A stretch of 64,000 bases of DNA from Denitratisoma sp. DHT3. Lineage in GTDB: Bacteria > Pseudomonadota > Gammaproteobacteria > Burkholderiales > Rhodocyclaceae. This document shows, in pieces, positions 1 to 8,876 of this stretch. A program made the translations under genes and the position numbers. The notes under the pieces are model-generated. The model had not been told where the DNA came from, did not search any database, and saw only the letters and a program-made list of their open reading frames with translations. How positions within the stretch are numbered: the stretch's first letter is position 1; every line of letters starts with the position of its first letter. Location: positions 1,226,047 through 1,290,046 of the forward strand of contig NZ_CP020914.1 in the NCBI RefSeq assembly GCF_007833355.1, in the 5' to 3' direction.

Positions 1-22
1 CTTGTTCGCGCTGCGGTTCCGC

Positions 23-1036
23 TCACAGCGCCAGTTCGGCCATGTCACGCAGCATCTGCGCGCCGCCGGTGCCCATCACCAGCAGGGTGGTGGCCGGGGA
101 GTCGCGCCAGACCTGGAGCCGCTCCTTGATCCGGGCCTTGGGGCCGCACAAGCTGATCTCGTCGGCGAACTGGTCCGGCACCGCCATCACCGCCTCCTCG
201 CGCCGGCCGGCCATGAACAGGTCCTGGATCTTCTCGGCCTCGGCCGCGTAGCCCATGCGCGCCATCAGGTTCTTGTGGAAGTTGTGTTCCTTCGCGCCCA
301 TGCCGCCGACGTAGAAGGCCAGCGCCATCTTCTGCGGCAGCAGCGCTTTTTGCAGGTTGTCGTGAATATTGACCATCACCAGCGGCGCGATCTCGAAGCC
401 GGGCTTGGCGTCCTTCAGCTGGTCGGCGTAGATCTCCGGCCGGAACGGGTTGTAGTAGATCGGCAGCCAGCCGTCGGCGATGGCGGCGGTCTGGGCCACG
501 TTCTTCGGCCCTTCGGCACCCAGGTAGATGGGCAGGTCGGCGCGCAGCGGATGGGTATTGGCGCGCAAGGGCTTGCCCACGCCCAGCGCGCCCGGCCCGG
601 TGTAGGGCAGCGGGTAATGGGGGCCGGGGTTGCTCACCGGGGCTTCCCGGCGCAGCACCTGGCGGATGATGTCCACGTACTCGCGGGTGCGCGCCAGCGG
701 CTTGTCGAAAGGCTGGCCATACCAGCCTTCCACCACTTGGGGGCCGGAGACGCCCAGGCCCAGGATCATGCGCCCGCCGGAGAGGCGGTCGATGGCCAGG
801 GCGCTCATCGCGCAGGCGGTCGGCGTCCGCGCCGAAAGCTGGGCCAGCGCCGTGCCCAGCTTGATCTTGGTGGTGTGGGCGCCGATCCAGGCCAGGGGTG
901 TGAACACGTCGTTGCCCCAGGACTCGGCGGTCCATACCGAATCGAAGCCCAGGGCCTCCGCCTCCTGCGCCAGTTTCACGTTGCCGTCGGCGGGTGGCTC
1001 GGAGCCCCAGTAACCCAATTGCAGTCCCAGTTTCAT
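23..1036 (-). CDS. LLM-class (luciferase-like) flavin/F420-dependent oxidoreductase 1
   Basis: This 337-aa protein belongs to the bacterial luciferase-like monooxygenase (LLM) superfamily, which forms TIM barrels using FMN or F420. Visible family features are the N-terminal strand MKLGLQLGYWG, the EAEALGFDSVWTAESWG segment near residues 25-43, the RTPTACAMSALAIDRLSGGR helix with LGLGVSGPQ near residue 95, and the late IADGWLP segment. It resembles the mycobacterial F420-dependent Rv3520c-like group more than known FMN monooxygenases, but cofactor and substrate cannot be read from sequence. It is the last visible gene of the long minus-strand catabolic operon, 17 bp after the racemase gene. 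A second, distinct LLM gene lies at 8877-9902. Confidence 0.85.
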   Translation of the reverse strand: MKLGLQLGYWGSEPPADGNVKLAQEAEALGFDSVWTAESWGNDVFTPLAWIGAHTTKIKLGTALAQLSARTPTACAMSALAIDRLSGGRMILGLGVSGPQVVEGWYGQPFDKPLARTREYVDIIRQVLRREAPVSNPGPHYPLPYTGPGALGVGKPLRANTHPLRADLPIYLGAEGPKNVAQTAAIADGWLPIYYNPFRPEIYADQLKDAKPGFEIAPLVMVNIHDNLQKALLPQKMALAFYVGGMGAKEHNFHKNLMARMGYAAEAEKIQDLFMAGRREEAVMAVPDQFADEISLCGPKARIKERLQVWRDSPATTLLVMGTGGAQMLRDMAELAL

Positions 1037-1053
1037 GATTCGTTCACTCCTGT

Positions 1054-2238
1054 TCAGATGATGCCCTTGGCCTTGAATGCGGCCATGTCTGCCTCGCCGT
1101 AGCCCAAGCTCTCAAGCACTTCCTGGTTGTGTTCCCCCAGCTTGGGCGGACGGCGTTCTACCGAGAATTGATAGTCACTCATCTTCACCGGGAAGGCGAA
1201 CTGGGGATAGGCGATGCCGTCGGGACTTGTTCCCTCCAGCACCATGCCCCGGGCCCGGGTCAGGGGATGTGCCATCACCTCGTCCAGGCGCAGCACCGGC
1301 GTCGCACAGCCGTCGACGTCCTCCAGCAAGGCCGCCCAGTCCTTGAGGCTGCGGCTCTTCACCAGCGCCGCGACTTCGATCTTCGCCGCGCCGGCGCTGT
1401 CGTCCAGCACGAAGCCCTTGGCAATCAGATCGGGGCGGCCCGCCGCGTTGCAGAAGGCCTGCCAGAACTGCGGCTCCAGGGCGCCCAGGGCCAGATGGCG
1501 GCCGTCCGCCGTCTCATACACGCCGTAGCAGGGCACCCGGCCGCTGGTGAAGTCCTCGCCGCGGGGCATCGGCTGGCCATGGCCGTAGGTCTGCACCGTC
1601 GCCAGCGCCGAGACCATGTGGGCCAGGGCCGCGTCGGTCATCGAGACGTCGACGAAACGTCCCTGGCCGCTGCGCTGGGCGTCGAACAGCGCGGCGAGGA
1701 TACCCATCACCGCGGTCAGGGTGCCGCCGGCCAGGTCGCCAATCTGGAAGTTGCCCGAGGCCGGCGGGCCGCCGGCGCTGCCACTCTGCTCCAGCACCCC
1801 GGAGAGGCTCTGGTAGTTGATGTCGTGGCCGCCCTTCTGGGCGTAGGGGCCGTCCTGGCCGTAGCCGGTGATGGCGCAGAACACCAGGCGCGGATTGAGC
1901 GCCTTCAGGGTTTCGTAGCCGATGCCGAGCCGGTCCATCACCCCGGGGCGGAAGCCGTCGATCACCACGTCGGCTTCGGCCGCCAGCTTGCGCACGATCT
2001 CGACGCCTTCCGGCGTGCGCAGGTTGACGCTCAGGGAACGCTTGTTGCGGTTGACGACCAGGAACTGGCGCGAGGCGGACTCGCCGGTCGGCGTCGGCCG
2101 CGCCAGGTCGCCGCCCTTGGGGTTCTCGATCTTCAGCACGTCCGCCCCCAGGTCCGCCAGATGCTGGGCGCACAGCGGGCCCGGCAGATACTGGGAGAAG
2201 TCGAGGATGCTGACGCCTTCTAAGGGTTTCTTTGCCAT
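1054..2238 (-). CDS. Alpha-methylacyl-CoA racemase (CaiB/BaiF class III family)
   Basis: This 394-aa protein is a CaiB/BaiF-family enzyme with the racemase rather than the generic CoA-transferase signature. GGHDINY places His138, GDLAGG places Asp168 and GALEPQFW places Glu255. The spacings (30 and 87 residues) are close to those of the catalytic His126/Asp156/Glu241 of Mycobacterium MCR. Such racemases interconvert 2R- and 2S-methylacyl-CoA so that branched isoprenoid or sterol side chains can enter beta-oxidation. It sits between the nitroreductase-like gene (36 bp upstream) and the LLM gene in one operon with two acyl-CoA dehydrogenases, a FadB-like protein and a thiolase, which fits that role. 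A formal CoA-transferase role is the alternative. Confidence 0.82.
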   Translation of the reverse strand: MAKKPLEGVSILDFSQYLPGPLCAQHLADLGADVLKIENPKGGDLARPTPTGESASRQFLVVNRNKRSLSVNLRTPEGVEIVRKLAAEADVVIDGFRPGVMDRLGIGYETLKALNPRLVFCAITGYGQDGPYAQKGGHDINYQSLSGVLEQSGSAGGPPASGNFQIGDLAGGTLTAVMGILAALFDAQRSGQGRFVDVSMTDAALAHMVSALATVQTYGHGQPMPRGEDFTSGRVPCYGVYETADGRHLALGALEPQFWQAFCNAAGRPDLIAKGFVLDDSAGAAKIEVAALVKSRSLKDWAALLEDVDGCATPVLRLDEVMAHPLTRARGMVLEGTSPDGIAYPQFAFPVKMSDYQFSVERRPPKLGEHNQEVLESLGYGEADMAAFKAKGII

Positions 2239-2274
2239 GGGTGTTCCGTCAATTTGAAAGAGTTGTCTGCGACC

Positions 2275-2946
2275 TCAATCGCCGTGGAACGAGACCAGGG
2301 CGTCGAGGGAATCCCGCGGCACGCCCAGATTGGCGACCGGCGATGCGGTGTCGGCATAGCCCAGGCACATGCCGCCCATCACATGCTGCGCGTCGCCGAT
2401 ATCCAAGGCGCTGCGGATGGTCTGCGGCCACATGCGCCAGATCACCTGGGGACAGGTGTCGAGGCCGCGATCCTTCGCCAGCAGCATGATGCTCTGCATC
2501 AGGATGCCCATGTCGATCGCCTGCGCCTCCACCATGTAGGACGGCATGGTGAAGATCAGCCCCACCGGCGCGCCGAAGAACTCGTAGTTCTTCAGCGCCT
2601 GGACGATGCGCGCCTGCTTGTCCTCCTTGGGAATCGCCAGCGCGTCGTAAAGCATCGTGCCGCAGACCGCGCGGCGCTCCTTGTAGGGCGACGGCAACGG
2701 CTCCGGATACATCTTCGGATCGGGGGACTCCCCCATCGGGTTGTTGCTGAAGCTGTCCAGGATGCGCTGGCTGAAGTTCTGCTTCGCCGCGCCGGTCAGC
2801 ACATGGACGTGCCAGGGCTGCAGGTTGCCGCCGGAGGGCGCGCGCAGCGCCGCCGCCAGGATCTCCCGCAGCAGTTCCGGCTCCACCGGCTGATCCAGAT
2901 AGGCCCGGGCGGAGGCCCGGCTCAATACGGCTTCGGTGACGTTCAT
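2275..2946 (-). CDS. Nitroreductase-family FMN oxidoreductase
   Basis: A protein of about 223 aa with the nitroreductase fold hallmarks: an N-terminal RASARAYLDQPVEPELL segment with the Arg-Ser-type FMN phosphate contact, APSGGNLQPWHVHV near residue 40, and a C-terminal GLGY-like segment (CLGYAD). These enzymes bind FMN and reduce nitro groups, quinones or enones, and some act as dehydrogenases. The ATG at 2946 is chosen over the adjacent upstream GTG because GGAAGG lies 7 nt before it. It is embedded in the branched acyl-CoA operon, so a physiological enone/enoyl reductase or flavin-supply role is more likely than detoxification, but this is inference. Confidence 0.82.
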   Translation of the reverse strand: MNVTEAVLSRASARAYLDQPVEPELLREILAAALRAPSGGNLQPWHVHVLTGAAKQNFSQRILDSFSNNPMGESPDPKMYPEPLPSPYKERRAVCGTMLYDALAIPKEDKQARIVQALKNYEFFGAPVGLIFTMPSYMVEAQAIDMGILMQSIMLLAKDRGLDTCPQVIWRMWPQTIRSALDIGDAQHVMGGMCLGYADTASPVANLGVPRDSLDALVSFHGD

Positions 2947-2965
2947 CACTTTGCCTTCCCCTGTC

Positions 2966-4192
2966 TCAGCGTTCCAGGTCGCGGAACGGCACCTTGCGGT
3001 CGGTGCGGATCTCGCCGGGCAGGCCCAGCACGCGCTCGGCGATGATGTTCTTCATGATCTCGTCGCTGCCGCCCGCCAGCCGGATGCCGGGCGCCGACAG
3101 CCACAGGCGCTGGATGAACTCCCATTCGCCACCCAGGTCGCGATGGCCGAGCGTGCCCTCGGCGCCCGCCATCTCCAGCGCGAAGCTGGTGATGTCCTGG
3201 ATGCCCTTGCCCGCCACCAGTTTGAGGATGGACATCTCCGGCCCCGGCTCCCGTCCCTTGGACAGGGCCGTGATGCCGCGGGAAATGGTCAGCTCCACCC
3301 CTTTCTGGCTCAGGTAGGCATCGGCGATGCGGGCCTTGACCCGGCTGTCCTCGATCGCCGGCCGGCCGTTCCAGTGGGCCTTTTGCGCCAGGTCGATCAG
3401 GCTGCGATGGAGATGGGTGGGCAGGCTGCCCCCCACCGACAGGCGCTCGTGCATCAGGGTGCTCAGCATCACCTTCCAGCCGCCGCACTCGGGGCCCAGG
3501 CGATGGCTGTCGGGGATGCGCACGTCGGTGAGGAACACCTCGTTGAACTCGTATTCGTCCGATATCTGGTGGATGGGGCGTACCTCGACGCCGGGCGCCT
3601 TCATGTCCAGGATGAACATGGTCAGCCCGTCCTGCTTGGGCTTGTCCCAGTCGCTGCGGGCCAAGAGGATGCCGTAGTCACAGAACTGGGCGCCGGAGGT
3701 CCACACCTTCTGGCCGTTGATCACCCATGCGTCGCCTTGCTTCTCGGCGCGGGTGCGGATGCCCCCGGTGTCGGAGCCGGCGGCCGGCTCGGAGAACAGC
3801 TGGCACCATATCTCGTCGCCGGACAGGCCGCGCGGCACATGGCGGGCCTTGAGTTCCGGGATGGCCCAGGTGGCGACCGTGGGCAGGCACTGGCCCAGGC
3901 TGTTCTCGAAAATCATGCGCGGCACCAGGAACCGGGCTTCCTCCTGGCCGTAGATCACCTGCTGCATCGGCGTGCCGCCCATGCCGCCGGCTTCCTTGGG
4001 CCAGGTGATCGCGGCATAGCCGGCCGCCGCCTTCTTCTTCTGCCAGGCGCGCGCGGCGACGATACGTTCCGCATCGTTCATGCCTTTGTCAAATCGATCC
4101 TCGTCACTTTTCTTGGGCTGGGCATTGGCCTCCAGCCAGGCCCGCACCTGGGCGCGGAATGCAGCTTCTTCGGGGGTGTCTCTGAAATCCAT
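2966..4192 (-). CDS. Acyl-CoA dehydrogenase, larger subunit of an adjacent pair
   Basis: A 408-aa flavoprotein dehydrogenase. It shows the ACAD motifs CQLFSEPAAGSD (near residue 165), VINGQKVWTSGA (near 190) and the C-terminal GGSDEIMKNIIAERVLG. At the position where MCAD has the catalytic Glu of YEGT, this protein has AGGS, as in the FadE subgroup that forms alpha2-beta2 complexes in steroid-degrading actinobacteria. The start has GGAGCG at good spacing. It lies 13 bp after the second ACAD gene (4206-5297), so the two probably form one heteromeric enzyme. Substrate unknown; branched or steroid-like acyl-CoA is inferred from the neighbouring racemase. Confidence 0.9.
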   Translation of the reverse strand: MDFRDTPEEAAFRAQVRAWLEANAQPKKSDEDRFDKGMNDAERIVAARAWQKKKAAAGYAAITWPKEAGGMGGTPMQQVIYGQEEARFLVPRMIFENSLGQCLPTVATWAIPELKARHVPRGLSGDEIWCQLFSEPAAGSDTGGIRTRAEKQGDAWVINGQKVWTSGAQFCDYGILLARSDWDKPKQDGLTMFILDMKAPGVEVRPIHQISDEYEFNEVFLTDVRIPDSHRLGPECGGWKVMLSTLMHERLSVGGSLPTHLHRSLIDLAQKAHWNGRPAIEDSRVKARIADAYLSQKGVELTISRGITALSKGREPGPEMSILKLVAGKGIQDITSFALEMAGAEGTLGHRDLGGEWEFIQRLWLSAPGIRLAGGSDEIMKNIIAERVLGLPGEIRTDRKVPFRDLER

Positions 4193-4205
4193 AGTCTCGC
4201 TCCGC

Positions 4206-5297
4206 TTACGCGGCCTCCCTCACAAGTTCATCGGCCAACTGGGCGCGCCAGGCATGTTCGCTGCCGATCAGCTGCGCCAGATAACGGGCTCGACGGTAGT
4301 ACAGGTGGCAGTCCATCTCCCAGGTGAAGCCGATGCCGCCGTGGATCTCGATGCCCTCTTCCGCCGCCCGGTTGAACGCGGTGGTCGCCGCCACCCGCGC
4401 CGCGCCTGCCGCCAACGCCAGTTCCGGGGCGTCGGAGGACAACGCCCAGGCGCCGTAGTAGGCATGCACCCGGGCCAGTTCGTTGGCGGTGTAGATCTCC
4501 GCCATCTTGTGCTTCAGCGCCTGGAAGCTGCCGATCTGGCGGCCGAAGGCCTTGCGCTCCAGCGCGTAGTCGCGGCTGATCTCCAGAATCCGCGCGGCGC
4601 CCCCCACCTGCTCGAAGGCCAGCAGCACGGCGGCCCCGTTCAGCACCCGCGCCGCCACCGCAGCCCCGCTCTTGCCGCCAGTCAGTTTCTCGGCCGGAGT
4701 GTTGGCGAAACTCAGTTCCGCGTAGGGCCGCGTCGGGTCCAGGGAGGACAGGGCCTTGCGGGATACGCTGGGCGCAGCCAGGTCCACCAACAGCAGATCG
4801 TCGCCCGCCTTCAGCACCGCCATGCCGGCCACCAGGCCGTCGGGTACGGCCGAGACCTTGCCGCTGACGCTCTTGCCGTCGAAGCTCAGGGCCGGCGTCG
4901 CCAGATAGGTCTCGTGGCCGCCCAGCGCGGCGGTGGCGATCACTTCGCCCGCGGCGATGCGCGGCAGCCAGTGCTGCTTCTGGGCTTCGCTGCCGCCGTG
5001 GAGAATGGCTTCGGCGGCGAGGTAGAAGGACGACGACAGCGGCACGGCCGCCAGGTGGCACCCGGCCTCCTCGGCCACCAGGCACAGTTCCAGGTAACCC
5101 AGCCCGGCGCCGCCGTAGGCTTCGGGAATCGCCGCCGCCGCCGCGCCCATGTCGATCAGGTTGCGCCAGACGCTCTCGGAGTAGGCGGCCTGGCCGCCCA
5201 GCACCTGGCGCACCGCGGCGGAGGTGCTGGTCTCGGCCAGCATCTTGCCCACTTCCGCCTGCAACAGCCGCTGGTCGTCGGAAAAATCAAAATTCAC
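4206..5297 (-). CDS. Acyl-CoA dehydrogenase, smaller subunit of the pair
   Basis: A 363-aa ACAD-family protein beginning at a GTG preceded by AAAGGAAA. The N-terminal helical domain (DDQRLLQAEV) and C-terminal ACAD domain are present, with RKAFGRQIGSFQALKHKMA and the motif GGIGFTWEMDCHLYYRRA, whose Glu is the likely catalytic base in this branch. The middle FAD-binding beta domain is short and divergent. Pairing with the upstream-overlapping operon neighbour of complementary character (which lacks the usual YEGT Glu) suggests an alpha2-beta2 heterotetramer, as shown for actinobacterial ChsE pairs. A homotetramer is possible but less likely. Confidence 0.88.
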   Translation of the reverse strand: MNFDFSDDQRLLQAEVGKMLAETSTSAAVRQVLGGQAAYSESVWRNLIDMGAAAAAIPEAYGGAGLGYLELCLVAEEAGCHLAAVPLSSSFYLAAEAILHGGSEAQKQHWLPRIAAGEVIATAALGGHETYLATPALSFDGKSVSGKVSAVPDGLVAGMAVLKAGDDLLLVDLAAPSVSRKALSSLDPTRPYAELSFANTPAEKLTGGKSGAAVAARVLNGAAVLLAFEQVGGAARILEISRDYALERKAFGRQIGSFQALKHKMAEIYTANELARVHAYYGAWALSSDAPELALAAGAARVAATTAFNRAAEEGIEIHGGIGFTWEMDCHLYYRRARYLAQLIGSEHAWRAQLADELVREAA

Positions 5298-5389
5298 GAT
5301 GCGTTTCCTTTGCGTTTCGAATCGTTTTCAAGCTGACATCGAGGGGCTCGTGAGCGGCCGGCGGACGCACTCCTCCGGCCTCTCGAGCG

Positions 5390-7576
5390 TCAAGCCTGCT
5401 TCGCCGCCGGCGGCGTGATGCGCGTGCTGCCGTAGAAGGTCTGGCCGTTCTTCGCCATGTCGCGCAGCAACTGGGGCGGCGCGAAACGGTCGCCGTAGGC
5501 GGCCGCCAGGCGGTCGCACTCGGCCACCACCTGCGGCAGACCGATGGTGTCCATCATCGAGAAGGGGCCGCCCAGATAGGGAGGGAAACCCACGCCGAGG
5601 ATCGCGCCCACGTCGCCGTCGGCCGGATCGAGCAGCACCCCGTCGGCGATGCACTTGGCGGCATCCACCAACTGGGCGTAGAACATCCGCGCCTTGATTT
5701 CCTCCACCGTCGGCTGCTCCGGCTTGCGCGGCCAGAGTTCAGTCAGGCCGGACCACAGCTTCTTGCTGCCGTCGGCGGCGTAGTCGTAGAAACCCTTGCC
5801 GTTCTTGCGGCCGTGGCGCCCCAGCTTGCCCACCATCTGCTCGACGACGACGACGGACGGCGTGATCTTGAAGTTCGCCCCCTGCTCCTTCTGCTGACTC
5901 TGGGCGGCGTGGTAGGCCACGTCCAGGCCGATCTCGTCGGTGATGGTGAGCGGTCCCACGGGAAGCCCGGCCATCTTGGCGACGTTCTCCAGCAGGGCCG
6001 GATTCACGCCTTCCGTCAGCATGGCCATGCTCTCGCCCATGTAGGCGCCGATGAAACGGGTGGTGTAGAAGCCGGGGCCGTCATTGACCACGATCGGCGT
6101 CTTTTTCATCAGCGCGACGAAATCCAGGGCCCGGGCCAGGGTCTCGTCGGAAGTCTTCCTGCCGCAGATCACCTCCACCAGGGGCATGCGCTCCACCGGC
6201 GAGAAGAAGTGCAGGCCGACATAGTTCTCCGGACGGCTGCCGGCTTCGGCCAGTTCGGTGATCGGCAGCGCCGAGGTGTTGGAAGCGATCACCGCCTGCT
6301 TGGGCAGCACCGCTTCGAGCCTCTTGGTCACATCGGCCTTGATGCCACGATCCTCGAACACGGCTTCCACCACCATTTCCACGTCGGAGAGATGGCTGTA
6401 GTCGGTGGTGGGCTTGATCCGGGCCAGCACCGCATCCATCTTCTGCTGAGTGGTGCGGCCCTTCTCCAGATCGCGGCCGAGGCGCTTGGCGGTGTAGTCC
6501 TTGCCCTTGTCGGCGGCAGCCTGGTCGCGATCGATCAGTACCACCTCGACGCCCAGCTTGGCGCAGGTGAAGGCGATGCCCGCGCCCATCAGGCCGGCGC
6601 CGACCACGCCGATCTTCTTGTACTGGGTCTTGGGAATCCCCGCCGGCCGGTGCATCAGCTTGTCCGCCTTGCCCTTGTTGATGAACAGGGTGCGGATCAT
6701 GTTGCGCGACACGGGATCGCGGTTGAGGAACGCGGAATACTTGCCCTCGACCAGCAAGGCCTTGTCCATCGGCAGGAACGGTCCCTCGAACATGCAGGAG
6801 AGAATGGCCAAGGGCGCCGGCATGTTGTGGAAGGTCTTGGCCTGGATCATGGCGTTGCTGACCATCATCATCTGGCCCACCTCCGGGGACATGGCGCCGG
6901 CGCCGCCCGGCACCTTGAAGCCTTTCTTGTCCCAGGGCTGCACCGGGTCGCCTTCCTCCAGGATCCAGCGCTTGGCCTCGGCCAGCAGCTCGGCCTGGGG
7001 CACCACCTTGTGGATCAGGCCCATCTTCAGCGCCTTCTCGGCGGAAAGGGCCTGGCCTTCCAGCAGCACCGGCGCCGAAGCCTGGACCCCGATCAGCCGC
7101 GGCACCCGCTGGGTGCCGCCGCCGCCCGGCAACAGGCCCACCTGCACTTCCGGCAGGCCCAGCAGGATGCCCTTGCTGTCGGCCACCACGCGGTAGTGGC
7201 AGGCCAGCGCGATCTCGGTGCCGCCGCCCATCGCCACGCCGTTCACGGCGCAGACGAAGGGCTTGCCGCAGGTCTCCAGGCGCCGCAGCAGCATCGACAG
7301 CGACATGTTCTGCTGCAGGAAGTCGGCCAGCGGCATGTCCTTCATGCGCTCGGGCAGGGTCTCCAGGAGCTTGAGGTCGGCGCCGGCGACGAAGGAGGGC
7401 TTGCCGGAGGTGATGATCCCGCCCTTGATGGCCGGGTCCCCGGCCACCTGGTCGATGGCGGCGGAAAGCTCGTCCATGAACAGCTGGTCGATCACGTTCA
7501 TGGAATTCTGCTGATGATCGATGGTCAGGGTAGCGACGCCGTCGGCATCAATGACGATTTGAATGACTTGATTCAT
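5390..7576 (-). CDS. Bifunctional enoyl-CoA hydratase / 3-hydroxyacyl-CoA dehydrogenase (FadB/FadJ-like)
   Basis: A 728-aa multifunctional beta-oxidation protein. The N-terminal crotonase half has both catalytic glutamates (Glu121 in GGGTEIAL, Glu143 in LPEVQVG) and the oxyanion-hole GADLKLL segment. The second half opens with the Rossmann motif GVVGAGLMGAGIA near residue 325 and carries ASNTSALPITELAE and HFFSPVERMPLVEV, typical of 3-hydroxyacyl-CoA dehydrogenases. Two HAD C-terminal domains follow (GFYTTRF, GVGFPPYLGGPF). The length matches the FadB/FadJ family. The start ATG has GAAGGAAG upstream. It acts with the thiolase 31 bp upstream to shorten acyl-CoAs and is part of the minus-strand operon. 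Confidence 0.93.
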   Translation of the reverse strand: MNQVIQIVIDADGVATLTIDHQQNSMNVIDQLFMDELSAAIDQVAGDPAIKGGIITSGKPSFVAGADLKLLETLPERMKDMPLADFLQQNMSLSMLLRRLETCGKPFVCAVNGVAMGGGTEIALACHYRVVADSKGILLGLPEVQVGLLPGGGGTQRVPRLIGVQASAPVLLEGQALSAEKALKMGLIHKVVPQAELLAEAKRWILEEGDPVQPWDKKGFKVPGGAGAMSPEVGQMMMVSNAMIQAKTFHNMPAPLAILSCMFEGPFLPMDKALLVEGKYSAFLNRDPVSRNMIRTLFINKGKADKLMHRPAGIPKTQYKKIGVVGAGLMGAGIAFTCAKLGVEVVLIDRDQAAADKGKDYTAKRLGRDLEKGRTTQQKMDAVLARIKPTTDYSHLSDVEMVVEAVFEDRGIKADVTKRLEAVLPKQAVIASNTSALPITELAEAGSRPENYVGLHFFSPVERMPLVEVICGRKTSDETLARALDFVALMKKTPIVVNDGPGFYTTRFIGAYMGESMAMLTEGVNPALLENVAKMAGLPVGPLTITDEIGLDVAYHAAQSQQKEQGANFKITPSVVVVEQMVGKLGRHGRKNGKGFYDYAADGSKKLWSGLTELWPRKPEQPTVEEIKARMFYAQLVDAAKCIADGVLLDPADGDVGAILGVGFPPYLGGPFSMMDTIGLPQVVAECDRLAAAYGDRFAPPQLLRDMAKNGQTFYGSTRITPPAAKQA

Positions 7577-7607
7577 GAATTCTTCCTTCAGGATGCGTGG
7601 TGCAGGC

Positions 7608-8816
7608 TCATACCCGCTCGATGATGGTGGCGGTACCCATGCCCGCCGCTTCGCACAGGGTCACCAGACCCGTGCCCACCTGGCGCCGCTCCATCTCGTC
7701 GAGCAGGGTGCCCAGGATCATGCCCCCCGTCGCCCCCAGCGGATGGCCCATGGCGATCGCCCCGCCATTCACGTTGATCTTGTCGTGCGGCACGTTCAGC
7801 CGCTCCATCAGGCACAGCACCACCGAGGCGAAGGCTTCGTTCAGTTCCCACAGGCCGATGTCGGCCACGCCCATGCCCGCCTTTCGCAGCGCCTTCTGCG
7901 CCGCGAAGCTCGGCGCGTCCAGCATCAGCGTCGGCTCCGAACCCACGGTGGCGATCGAGCGGATCCGCGCCCGCGGCTTCAGGCCCAGGCGCTGGCCGAT
8001 CTCCTTGTTGCCCACCAGCACGGCCGACGCGCCATCGACGATGCCCGAGCTGTTGCCGGCGTGGTGCATGTGGATGATGCTCTCCAGTTCCGGATATTTC
8101 TGCAGCGCGACGCCGTCGAAACCGAATTTCTCGCCCAGGTCCACGAAGGCGGGTTTCATCGCACCCAGGGATTCCAGGGTCACGTCGGGGCGGACGGTCT
8201 CGTCCCTGTCCAGCACCGGCAGGCCCAGGATGTCCTTCACCGGTATCACCGACTTGGCGAAGTAGCCGTTGGCCCAGGCCGCCGCGGCGCGCTTCTGGCT
8301 CTCCACCGCGTAGGCGTCGCACTGTTCCCGGGTAAAACCGCACTTCGTCGACAGCAGGTCGGCGCTGACCCCCTGCATGACGAAATACATCTTGAAGGTC
8401 ACCTGCGGGTCCAGGGCCATGGCGCCACCATCGCTGCCCATCGGCACCCGCGACATGCTCTCGACGCCGCCGCCGATCGCCAGGTCGATCTGGCCCGAAC
8501 CCACCTTGGCCACGGCGAAATTCACCGCCTCCAGGCCCGAGCCGCAGTAACGGTTCACCTGCACCCCGGGCACCCGGTAGTCGTAGTCCGCCACCAGGGC
8601 GGCGACACGGGCGATGTTGCCCCCCTGCTCGCCCACCGGCACCACGCAGCCGAGGAACACGTCTTCCACCAGCGAGGTATCGAGCGAATTACGGTCGCGC
8701 ACGGCGCCCAGCACCTGCGCCGCCAGCTGCACCGGCGTGATCTCGTGCAGGCCGCCATCGGCTTTACCCTTGCCCCGCGGCGTGCGGACGTGGTCGTAGA
8801 TATAGACGTCAGTCAT
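7608..8816 (-). CDS. Thiolase (acetyl-CoA C-acyltransferase)
   Basis: A 402-aa thiolase. The nucleophilic Cys lies in RYCGSGLEAVN near residue 93. The catalytic His is in GHPLGATGG and the second Cys in TLCEAAGMG near the C-terminus. These three motifs define degradative or biosynthetic thiolases. Next to a FadB-like protein it most likely performs the last, thiolytic step of beta-oxidation. The ATG has GGAGCATTCA in front. It is followed by the FadB-like gene 31 bp downstream and preceded by a 60-bp gap containing a perfect 24-bp palindrome. Confidence 0.93.
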   Translation of the reverse strand: MTDVYIYDHVRTPRGKGKADGGLHEITPVQLAAQVLGAVRDRNSLDTSLVEDVFLGCVVPVGEQGGNIARVAALVADYDYRVPGVQVNRYCGSGLEAVNFAVAKVGSGQIDLAIGGGVESMSRVPMGSDGGAMALDPQVTFKMYFVMQGVSADLLSTKCGFTREQCDAYAVESQKRAAAAWANGYFAKSVIPVKDILGLPVLDRDETVRPDVTLESLGAMKPAFVDLGEKFGFDGVALQKYPELESIIHMHHAGNSSGIVDGASAVLVGNKEIGQRLGLKPRARIRSIATVGSEPTLMLDAPSFAAQKALRKAGMGVADIGLWELNEAFASVVLCLMERLNVPHDKINVNGGAIAMGHPLGATGGMILGTLLDEMERRQVGTGLVTLCEAAGMGTATIIERV

Positions 8817-8843
8817 TGAATGCTCCAGTCGATTGCTTGTATG

Positions 8844-8867
8844 GGAGGGTGCCCCGGGGCACCCTCC
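8844..8867. repeat. Perfect 24-bp GC-rich palindrome between operon genes
   Basis: Each 12-nt arm (GGAGGGTGCCCC) is the exact reverse complement of the other, with no loop bases in between. It occupies the gap between the LLM gene stop and the thiolase start. In RNA it would form a very stable hairpin within the operon transcript but has no U tract, so it is not a standard intrinsic terminator. It may act as an RNA-processing or stability element, or be a partial terminator. Confidence 0.7.
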
Positions 8868-8876
8868 GGATGGGTT

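Noticed and set aside
2..1102. Long plus-strand open frame at the window start
   Set aside because: It is rich in His/Gly/Arg/Gln and mirrors the minus-strand LLM gene, which has clear family motifs. The same holds for most long plus-strand frames opposite the catabolic operon.
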